Part shown: positions 10,026 through 20,319 of the stretch, in pieces
Position numbering within the stretch: position 1 is the stretch's first letter
How the letters are laid out: every line of letters starts with the position of its first letter
Assembly (NCBI GenBank): GCA_026008535.1
Contig: BRKX01000017.1
Span: 11,672,501-11,736,500 of the forward strand
From: Perilla frutescens
Lineage: Eukaryota > Streptophyta > Magnoliopsida > Lamiales > Lamiaceae
Length of the DNA stretch: 64,000 nucleotides
Reading direction: 5' to 3'
Position numbers and translations under genes: made by a program
The notes under the pieces: model-generated
Seen by the model: only the letters and a program-made list of their open reading frames with translations
What the model was told of the DNA's origin: nothing
Database searches by the model: none

Positions 10026-13000
10026 GAAATTTCAATAGCACTAGCATTATCACACAGCAAGGTTAGTGATGAGCTTGTCATGCCATAGTCATTCAACATT
10101 TGATTCAGCCATACCAACTGAGCACAACAACTAGCAGCTGCAACATATTCGGATTCAGCTGTTGAAAAGGAGATGCAATTTTGTTTCTTGTTTGACCAAG
10201 AAACCATATTGCTCCCCAAAAAGAAACAACCACCACTTGTGCTCTTCCTATCATCAACATCACCTGCCCAATCTGAATCACTGTACCCAATGAGGCTGGT
10301 ATTGGTGTCTTTGCAGTATCTGATTCCAAAGTCGACTGTGCCAGCAACATATCGAATTATTCTTTTGACAGCCTTTAAGTGTGACTCCTTGGGTTGAGCT
10401 TGGTATCTAGCACATACTCCAACACTGAACATGATGTCAGGTCTGCTGGCAGTCAAGTAGAGCAAGCTACCGATCATTTCTCTATACATTGTTGGATCAA
10501 CATTGACTCCAACATTGTCTTTGCTCAGTTTTTCAGAGGATCCCATTGGTGTTTTCATGGGCTTTGCAGCTTTAAGTCCGAAGCGCTTGATCAAATTTTT
10601 GGCATACTTACTTTGGGATATAAAAATCCCATCTTTGTCTTGCTTGATTTGGAGACCAAGAAAGTAAGCCAATTCGCCGACCATGCTCATTTCAAATGTG
10701 CTGCACATTGCATCAACAAACTCCCTAAGGAGGTTAGAATAAGTGGATCCAAACACAATATCATCAACATATATTTGTGCAACAGTAATGTGTTTGTGAA
10801 TCCTTTTGATAAACAATGTTTTATCAACCACGCCTCTTGAGAAACCAAAGTTAATCAAAAACTCTGTAAGTCGAGCATACCAAGCTCTAGGAGCTTGTTT
10901 AAGCTCTAGGAGCCTTATGTAGTTTCAGCACATGGTTTGGTTTTTCGTGACATTCAAAGCCTTTTGGTTGTTCAACATAGGCTTCCTCATTCAAGAAACC
11001 ATTTAGAAAGGCGCTTTTGACATCCATTTGATGCAGTGTAAACCCAATGTGGCAAGCAATGGAAAGTAGAAGACGGATAGACTCTATTCTAGCAGCTGGA
11101 GTAAATGTTTCATCATAGTCTATTCCTTCTACTTGTGTATAACCTTGAGCCACTAGTCTGGCTTTGTTTCTGACCACATTACCAGACTCATCAGCCTTGT
11201 TCTTAAAAATCCATTTAGTTCCAATAACATTTTTATTTTCAGGTCTTGGAACCAATTCCCACACATTATTTCGAACAAACTGAATCAACTCATCATGCAT
11301 TGCTTCTACCCAAAATTCATCTTTTAGTGCTTCCTTGACATTTTTAGGTTCAACATTCGATAGAAAGCATGATATGGACACAAGGTTAATAACTGTTGAC
11401 ATACAAACCTGTTTAACCAATTCAGCAACATCGACTGAGCTTTTTGTTCTGGTTTTGACCCCTTGAGATCCATCACCAATGATTTGGGAATTTGGATGAT
11501 CTCTTTTGATTCTCCTTAGAGGGTCACGTCTTGGTTCATACTGAGCCAGTGGAAGTTGTTCATCATCACTTTCAGATGAGAATTCTGAATCTGGTGTCTG
11601 AGGTGATGTTGATTCCTTCACTGACGGAGAAGAAACACTGGTTTTGACATCAGGACTTTTCAAAGCACTTTTGTCAGTGTTACTGGACTCCTTGTTGGCA
11701 ATATCTGGTTCATGTAATAGAAATGACACATCATCTTCTTCAGTTCTTGTTGTCAGACCTGCAAGATCATCAAACACAACATTGACAGATTCTTGTACGG
11801 CCTTAGTTCTTAGATTAAGAACCCGATATGCTCTGCTGTTTTGAGCATATCCCAAGAACAGTCCTTTGTCACTCTTGGAATCAAACTTTCCAAGGTGATC
11901 TATGTCATTCAGGATGTAACAGACACATCCAAACACATGAAAATATTTGAGATTTGGCCTTCTCTCTCTTAGAAGTTCATACGGAGTCTTCTTTCTTCCT
12001 GGTCGAAGATAGACTCTGTTTCCGATGTGACACGCTGTGTTAACAGCTTTAGCCCACAGCTTCTTTGAAAGTCCTTTGGCCTGTAACATTGCACATGACA
12101 TTTCCTGCAGAGTTTGATTCTTCCTTTCCACTACTCTGTTTTGTTGTGGAGTTTTGGGCGCTGAATACTCATGAAGTATTCCTTTCCTTTCACAAAAATC
12201 ATCGAATGCAGCATTCTCAAATTCTTTTCCATGATCTGTTCTTACGCATGCAATGTTGGTGTCAAATTGCAGACACATTGTGCGGCAGAATCTTTTAAAG
12301 ACCTTGAAGGTTTCAGATTTTTCCTGTAGAAATTCAACCCAAGTATACCTTGATAAATCATCAACAATGACAAGGATGAAACTCTTACCACTCATACTTT
12401 TTGTATCAACTAGTCCCATGATGTCCATGTGTAAGAGTTGAAAACATCTTGTTGTTTGACAACCACCCAGGCTTTTGTGAGGTATTCTGGTTTGTTTTCC
12501 CTTTTGGCAAGCACCACACACAACATCGTGATCAACATTCAGTTTTGGTAAGCCACAGACAGCATCAGACACAATCAGCTTTTTCAAATTTACCATGCTT
12601 ACATGATCGAGTTTTTGATGAATCAGTTTAGTTTCATCATTTACAGTCATGTTACAGGTTTCATCTTTGTCAGCATGGTAGCAATTGTCAGATGCACGGC
12701 TACCAAACATTATGCATTTTTTATGTTTGTCAAACACTTCACAAGTGTTTTTCTCAAACTTGGCATGCATACCATCGTCACAAAGCTGACTAATACTGAT
12801 CAAATTTGTCGTTAGTCCTTCAACATGTAGGACATTCTGAAGCTCAGGAAAATGTTTGACATTCAATGTACCTTTTCCGACAATGTTTCCTTGAGCTCCT
12901 CCTCCATAACTGACTTTGCCTTTGTTTGAAGTGGTATATTCTTCAAGAAACTCCTTATTGCCGGTAATGTGTCGAGAACATCCACTGTCAAAGTACTATA

Positions 13001-14912
13001 TTCCGGTAATGTTAGCCTTCAGTGATGTGTACACAACATTGCATGTAACCTTCATCTTTTTGGACTTCATCGGATTCTTGTTCTTTGATGTGATCCCTAA
13101 TGTTGTTCTTCCATTTGCAACATCATCGTGAAACTTGAAGCAATGTGGTTTGATGTGTCCCGGCTCCTGACAGTAATGGCACACATATTTTCGAACCTTT
13201 GAGCCCATACATCGCTTATGATCATCATCTTCAACATTACTTCCTGTCTGCATGTTTGGGTTGTTCTCCTTCATAAATTTCACAACATTGTTGTTTGAGG
13301 AAGTCATGGAAATTTTGTTTGAGAATCCCAGTCCAGCCCTGTTTGTCTGTCCCAATGTTAAGGCTTCATTTAGGACATTTGTTCCTTGATTCCATTTCAG
13401 AAACGTTCTTGATGTGCTCTCCACTTCCTTTTTTAGTTTAGTGATTTCAGCATCACTCCTGGTGAGTCTAATTTCCAGACCTACAATCTTCTCTCTAAGA
13501 AACTGATTTTCTTCCATAAGAAATTTCAGTTCTTTTGATTGAGCTATCCATTGACTGCAGACTTCATTCACAACATCATTGAGCTCTTCAAGAGAGGCAG
13601 TGGGGCGTTCTTCCTGTGGATCAACCTCTTTGATCTCAAAAGTATGATTAAACTCATCCAGTAGAGTCATTTCATACCAATTAGTAGTGTTGGGAGAGAT
13701 CTCAGTGACTTTATCTTCAACATCTGGGAGAACCTCATCTTCAATTTCACATTGTTCAATGTCAAGTACGTCAAGTTCATCAATACCGTTCAGGGCATCA
13801 ATAATCTGATCGTCTTCCTCCATGACATTGATGAACAACACTCTCTGATCTGAATCATTTTCAGTATCAGACTCATCACTGAGAACAATATTGAAATTAT
13901 TTCTTTGTCTTCTTCGTGTTGTTGGGCATTCATTAGAGTAATGACCAAATCCAGAACATGCTCTACATTGAACTGAGTCAATATCTTTCTCAGTGTCAGC
14001 AACTTCCTTCTTAACATTTGATCTTCCAGAGTTTGATGTTGATGAGGATGGAGAATCAAACAGTCGTCGAGGCTTGATGTTTGGGGGGCTTTTCTTCATG
14101 GACCGAACAAGTGAGTTGAACTTCTTTGTCAAGAGTGCAACACTTAGATTTTCTTCCTCATTGATTTCCTAAAGACTGTCAACATCATTATGAACATCAG
14201 ATGACACAGTTGTTGTCTGAAGAGCAATTCCCTTTGAAGTTAAGTTCGCCTTTTGGTTTTGCAGGTTCATCTCAAACGTTAGTAAGATGCTGACCGCTTC
14301 ACTCAAACTCATGGTTCCCACATCATGTGCTTCTTCTATTGCAGAAATTTTCATATTGAATCTTTCTGGGAGAGTTCGAAGCAACTTGCTAACCATGTTC
14401 TCATCGGAGATTGGACTCCCAAGAGCGGTCGATTGATTTGAGATCTCACATAATTTTTCAGCATAAGATGAAATAGTTTCATCTTCAAACATGCGTAAAT
14501 TTTCAAATTTCGATGTGAGTAGCCTCAGTTTGGTCTTCCTTACACTGGAAGACCCTTCACAATGTTCCTGAAGAATGATCCATGCCTGATATGCAGTAAC
14601 ACAATTGCAAATCATCTTGAAGCATGGAACATCGACTGAAACAAAAATCGCATTCAGAGCACGAGCATTAAAGTTTGAGATTATTCTCTCATCATTTGTC
14701 CATTGAGATTCTGGAGTTAACACAAAATATCCATTTGGACCTTCCATCCTAGGAGGGCTCCATTCTTCAATAACTGTCATCCATGCTCTTTCATCGATAG
14801 ATTTAATATAAATCTTCATTCGAGATTTCCACATGACATAGTTGCCACCATTGCTGTCTAGAACAGATGTCGAAGAAGATGTCTTGGACTTTAGAGACGA
14901 CATTAGATGCAA
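10025..14912 (-). pseudogene. Copia (SIRE/Maximus-like) gag-pol, broken
   Basis: Gag to RNase H on the minus strand. From 14912 the frame encodes gag (NYVMWKSRMKIYIKSIDERAW), two CX2CX4HX4C zinc knuckles (about 13970 and 13170), a protease with DSGCSRH (about 12985), the GAG-pre-integrase and integrase (DDLSRYTWVEF, RTDHGKEFEN, QQNRVVERKN as the D-D-E set), then RT (KWIFKNKADESGNVVRNKARL, YVDDIVFGS) and RNase H (SDSDWAGDVDDRKS). One frame covers 14912-10899, interrupted by TAG at 14169-14171 and near 12998. A local rearrangement near 10890 shifts the frame in RT. RNase H stops at NPVQHS where the Ale-like piece begins, so the C-terminus and 3' LTR are missing. The SIRE label comes from the RT and gag style; I could not build a tree. 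Confidence 0.88.
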
Positions 14913-15600
14913 GGTTCAGAGCTTCTCACAAACCACGGTGATAACCTGCTTGCATAAATGATTTTAAGGTCTAAGGAGACCTTAAATACTTCCTCCATCT
15001 TGTATTGGCAGTTGCTTCACGATCCTAGATGACTTGGACTTGAATCAACCGTCTTCCACTACCCATTGCTGAATGTGGACTTGAGATAACCGTCTTCTGC
15101 ATTGCATGGCACACGTTCTTCAACATCGTGCAATAGTAGCGGTTACTCCAATGACCCACAATCTCCTGCAACAATTAGTGTCCAAGAAGGAGTAGGAACA
15201 TCACGTCGCCATGAAATTCGAAACCGATTTTGAACACGTCAAAATCAAACATTATCCACGTTTTAATTCAAAATAAAATATCTAATAAATCCCTAAAATC
15301 GTGGAGAATGATATGTGACAAAAATCACAATTTATTCAGATTAATTTAAAATAAATTAATCCAAAATACTAGGAAATGATAAGGTTAATGTTCCGAGTAT
15401 TATACTCGATGTGATGAGAATGACGGAACAACATTAGATACGACATTGATTACAATGTTATCAAATGAAGTGATAACATCATCTGGAACACGTCATACTC
15501 AACAGCAGCAAACCAATAACCAGAAAGGGAAGAAAGATGCTTGTAAATTACTACAATATACATTCAAGTTATTTCTAGAAAATTTCACTTTATTAACTTT
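14913..15600 (-). other. probable leader or LTR remnant upstream of the Copia gag
   Basis: AT-rich sequence directly upstream (minus sense) of the gag start, with no coding frame. It is where the 5' leader and LTR should be, but I could not find a matching second LTR or a convincing primer site, so its limits are guesses. Confidence 0.35.
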
Positions 15601-15611
15601 CAATTCCTTTA

Positions 15612-15925
15612 GGTAAGGAAAAGGGCTGCTAGCAAGAGTGATACAAACAAGGCTCTAATGCCACCACCCAAAAAAATATATACAATTTCAAATGCAGTGC
15701 ATGCTCCAACACCAAGATAAAAAGGTGTTCAAATCAGAGCCCTCCCCCCCACCTATGAGTTTTCATCAAGCTCAGTTGATTGGTGATGCAAGCAAGGGCA
15801 AAGAAAAATGTAAAGAACAATGTCCTATGAAGGTATTCACTCAAGGAGGTATGGAATTTATCACTCTCTCTAGCCTTAGATCTGTAGTAGACAAAGGAAA
15901 AGGAAGTGGCTTCAAAGAAGCATGA
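15612..15925 (+). pseudogene. C-terminal exon of a MULE-borne gene (tentative)
   Basis: After a TTTAG acceptor-like site, a basic stretch (RKRAASKSDTNKA) runs to about 15715, then a frameshift leads into MSFHQAQLIGDASKGKEK...DKGKGSGFKEA and a stop at 15923-15925. The lysine/serine/proline-rich composition suits the C-terminal tail of a MuDR-type transposase, and MULE terminal sequence lies downstream. No catalytic domain is present here. The call rests mainly on context. Confidence 0.4.
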
Positions 15926-16388
15926 AAGTGTTCTGCTTCTAAGTTTTTTTATCTATGAAAAAACTGAAATTTTTTCCCTGATTGCTGCTGATTATTTTGC
16001 CTCTACAAAACTGAAATATTACTGTTGAATATTCATTTTTTATGTGCTTCTGGAACAAACTTGTTGGAAGTGTTGTATATTCAGATGAAATATTTCAGTT
16101 TAGGTATTGCAACAACTATTTGATATTTGTTCAGTTGCAGTTTATTGTTTATTTTTTGCATTTGGTTTTGTTGATTTGTTGAAAAATGTGGGAATGATTT
16201 GAGATTGCAGTTAACATTATATTCATTGTGTTTGGTGGGTGGGTATTTATTGATGTATATTGGTGGCAATTCTCCCTCCAAAAACATGTGCAATTTTCCT
16301 CCAAAAGCATGGCAAAAATCTGTGAAACTTCCCTCCAAAAAATGTTACAGTGATTTGGTTAAGTGTTCATTTGGAATGATAGTGCAAT

Positions 16389-16535
16389 GGGACCAAAACT
16401 GATAGCATATTTAACGGAAATTGTAATGCCGTGGTCAAAACTGACAGTTCGCAAAATTTGGGACCAAAATCGACACCGTTGGGATCAAAAAGGGAGAGTG
16501 GCGTGTCCTATGGGACCAAAAGTGAAATTTTCTCG
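16389..16535 (+). repeat. Mutator-like element terminal sequence
   Basis: Repeated GGGACCAAAA / TGGTCAAAACTGACAG blocks end in GGGACCAAAAGTGAAATTTTC. This style is common in the terminal inverted repeats of eudicot MULEs. Only this right end is visible; the left end has presumably been lost to the Copia block. Confidence 0.55.
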
Positions 16536-16539
16536 ACTA

Positions 16540-18186
16540 ACACAGGCATTCGCCGGCGCCGCTACCGCCACCGTGCCTGTCATGCTATCCCGACAGTGCT
16601 CTCTCTATCTCTTCTTCCCCCTCCCCCTCCCTTGACTGCGTGTGTGTGTGTGTTCTCCCCACCCCCGGCGAACCCCCTCCTGTGTGTGTATGTGTGTCTA
16701 TAAAGTCTAATTTAAACAAAAGATCCTTAATTATGTGAGGAAAGACTGAACAATGAGGTGCCGGAATGAGTATGAGACATTATAATATTATCATTAAGAC
16801 AATTGGTTGAAGCTCTATATTGTCATCCAACAACAATAGCAAATCACTTATCAGGAATACCCAAAATCTATATGTAGGACTTTTGTATAAAAACTATACC
16901 TAGACGAAGTAATAAAAATTAATCTAAATAAATCGCAACTGCTAGGTGTAATATCTTCATGCAAGATATATGTTTATCATCATATATTCTTTTCCATCTG
17001 ACCCTCCATGAATACCTATTGCCCTCTATATTACAATATGTTGGATTTATATTTTTACTACAACCTATCTATTACAAAATAATTTGACCGATGTCATTGT
17101 CTTATTTAAAGAAGGGTACACAACAAATATATGAATAAACACATTGTTTCCACAAACAATATCATAAGCAAACATAAACGAAAACATAATAAATATAAAT
17201 ATTGACTTTAATTTATAGTACATATACTTTCACTTTGTCACCCTAAATTGGTTAGAACACATGTACATTATATCACACTACAAATGAAATTAGAACTGAA
17301 AGTGAAATTGAAATTGAAATTGAAATAATAATAAAACCGAATCAGTTATCATGAAATACGTACTGAAGATTAATCCTTGATTTATACCTCCGAGACATCA
17401 TAACAACGCAAAAATCATAGCCCCTTGCTCTTACCAGCTGTAGATTAATTGTTGGCGTCTTAAGTAGGTTTTTAGAGGTTGGAATCATGTGAATATGTTG
17501 TTTTGAGAAATTTGTGCGATGTTTTAGAGGAATGATCAATGCGCCGCTTGAGTAGTGAGGAATGTTTTTTTTTCAATGCACCGCTTCAGTAGTGAAATTA
17601 AGTTAGGTTTTAATATTTTTTTACAAAGCCGTAATATGGAATTTTTGTAAAGAAAAGTAAAAAATTATTTTTTATTTTTGTTGTGCTTCAATAAACATTT
17701 TTTTAAAATAGAAAACTAACTTTAAAGAGGCACCTTTTCAATAGAAATTATCTTTTTAATATGTGAATTTTTTTAGAGAATTATGTAAATTATGAATTGT
17801 CTAAATTACCCTCACTATTCTCTTTTTATATAGTATATAGATATAGATTAGGACAAAATTATTGATGGACCACTGTTACAACATAATATCTTCTCACAAT
17901 TTAATAATTACATTTGAGATAACATTTTTTGTATAATCAACAATTTCTAACTAGTAGACATCGGTAGCTAGCGACATTAATTGTTGTAATGTGTTATTTC
18001 TCATATATTTACAATTGTTTAGGTTACAACCGTAATCTTTTAATAAAATTTTGTAATTCTACTTTTTATTTTATTACTAGAAAAGTTGATATATGTAACA
18101 TTTTTCACTTTACCTTTTTTTGTGCATGGATTGGAAGATATGTAATCTACACAAGAAAAAAGTCTCAATTTGTGTTGTTGCTGCTC
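16540..18186 (+). other. intergenic, no gene seen
   Basis: A short GC-rich patch (16540-16640) and a GT-rich patch (16641-16700) are followed by AT-rich DNA. A run of GAAATT repeats lies near 17300. No conserved coding frame was found on either strand. Confidence 0.6.
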
Positions 18187-18949
18187 CTACCACCACCACC
18201 ACAATTACTACGACCACTACTACTACGACCACTACGACCACCACCACCACCACCACCACCACCACCACCACCATTACGACCACTACTACCACCACCACTG
18301 CTACCACCATTACGACCACTATTACCACCATCACCACTGCTACCATTGCCACTGCCACTATCACTGCTGCTATTACTACCATCACTACCAACACCACCAC
18401 CACTACCACCACCACCACCACCACTGCCACCACTGCCACTGTCACTGTCACTACTACTATTACTACTACTATTACTATCACTACCACTACCACCACCACT
18501 GCTGCCACTGGCACTGGCACTGCTGCTGATCCTCCTCCTACTACTATTACTACCACCACTACCACTATCACTACTACGACTACCACCACCACCACCGCCA
18601 CTGCCACTGTCACTGCTCCTACTACTACCACTACCACTACCACCACCACCACCACCACCACCGCCGCCACTGCTACCACTGCCACTAACACTGCTGCTAC
18701 TACCACTACCGCTACCGCTACTACTACTACTCCTACTACTACCGCTACTACTCCTACTGCTACTAATGCTACTATTACTACTCACACTGCTACTACCGCC
18801 ACTGCTACTACTACCACTGCTACTGCTACTGCTACTACCGCCACTGCTACTACTACTACTACTGTTGCTGCTGCTACTACTACTACTGCCACTACTACTA
18901 CTACTACTACTACTATTATTATTATTACTACTATTACTATTACTATTAC

Positions 18950-18985
<36 letters not shown>
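18187..18985 (+). repeat. long degenerate trinucleotide tract (ACC/ACT/ATT)
   Basis: About 800 bp made almost entirely of triplets ACC, ACT, ACG, GCC, GCT and ATT in one phase. Composition is graded: ACC-rich at the left, ACT/GCT-rich in the middle, pure ATT at the right. All six frames are open in part (poly-Thr, poly-Ser/Asn, poly-Val) for this reason alone. The minus strand is GGT-rich. Confidence 0.95.
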
Positions 18986-19664
18986 GTACATTGTCCAATA
19001 TGATTTCAATATAATTTGTAAGTGTAACCTCATTTGTAATAATTTATTTATTATCCATATCAAATTTAACATTTAAAATAAATATATTTCTTGTACATGC
19101 ATGTCATTTATTTAAATATATCAAATGTTATTTAATTGTTGATAATTATAAATTGTTAATTATAAAAATCGTGGTGTTTATTGCAAATTTTGACTATACA
19201 ATTGCAAACCACACGTGATTAATAATTAAATAAAAAATTATATTAAGTTATTTGCTTATTTAAGTAATTAAGATAATTATTGTTTATATCCATGAAAATA
19301 AAGTTTAATTTTTTAATTTATTAAATATTTTTTATACGTTAGTTTCACACACTTCTAATTACGTGTATTTGATATATATCTAAAAGAATAAATTTTACTT
19401 TTAACCTTTCAATTATTATAAAATAAAATAATACCGATCATCACGCGGGAGATATACTAGTGGCTATGAAAGCGAGTCTTTTTGAGGAGGGGAGCTTCCC
19501 TCGTGGGATGAGTTTGTTAAAGTGAGTATTATTCATGATTTTCATCAAATATTTAGAGAAGTAAATAATATTGTATACCGTGTGATAATTTATGTACTTA
19601 AAATAATAATTTTCTCTTTAATTGAGGCCTGAGGGCGTTGTCATTTAATAACCCTTTCGGTTTT

Positions 19665-19696
<32 letters not shown>

Positions 19697-19779
19697 TGTA
19701 TTTGCGGACTTGAGATTGGAGATAAAAGACTTGATCGGGAGTTAATTCGAAATTACAAATCCGCAGAGCATTAGTATTA

Positions 19780-19815
<36 letters not shown>
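18986..19815 (+). repeat. AT-rich DNA upstream of the export-factor gene, with two AAT/ATT microsatellites
   Basis: No coding frame. (TAA)n at 19666-19696 and (TTA)n at 19776-19817 lie just before a TATA-like site and may be part of the promoter environment. Confidence 0.8.

Positions 19816-19823
<8 letters not shown>
19816..19823 (+). promoter_or_regulatory. candidate TATA box of the export-factor gene
   Basis: TATATATA, followed by a pyrimidine-rich leader (19850-19962) that ends at a good donor (AG|GTAACA at 19963). This places a non-coding first exon before the ATG at 20320. It overlaps the end of the ATT microsatellite. Confidence 0.5.
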
Positions 19824-20319
19824 GCCCTTTCCTTAATAATTTCATATCACCGCCTCCTTTGCCCCTTTCATTACGTTTTCTTCTGTCTCAACATATTTCT
19901 TCGTCGTTGTTTAGCATCGTTTCAATCCTAATTCAGAGTTTTCCATACAATTTGCTAATCAGGTAACATATTTTTGCTTGAAGGATTTATCGTACTGAAT
20001 TTATACTTGGTAGTTTTGTATGTATAACGGGTGCTGTTTGTTCATGATGATCTTTGGAATTACGCGGTTTTGGCCAATATTATGTTTTAAGGATGTGAAT
20101 TTGTTTTTTTTTGTTAGATTCTCGTATTGTGAATTCATGTTAAGATGTGGAGTTAGGTTTTCTTAAACTTCGTTTCGGCAATCGTGTAAAAATAAAAAGA
20201 GAAACCCTGCTATCAGTTCTGTGAATTGCTTGCCAACTATTTTATAAATATGTTTATTCGAAACCATTGCAATTTGCCGCTTATTTGTTAACTGCTTGAC
20301 CCGTTTTTCTCTGCTGCAG

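Noticed and set aside
10394..10840. 148-residue plus-strand frame over the Copia RT
   Set aside because: Antisense shadow of the minus-strand RT.
15648..15661. GCTCTAATGCCACC as the primer site (inverted tRNA-Met type) of the minus-strand Copia
   Set aside because: It lies inside a plausible coding stretch, over 700 bases from the gag start, and no LTR end follows it. Not excluded, but weaker than the MULE-gene reading.
18110..19076. Very long open frames (poly-Thr, poly-Ser/Asn/Gly, poly-Val, poly-Leu/Pro) on both strands
   Set aside because: They follow automatically from the trinucleotide tract; no start context, codon structure or family resemblance.
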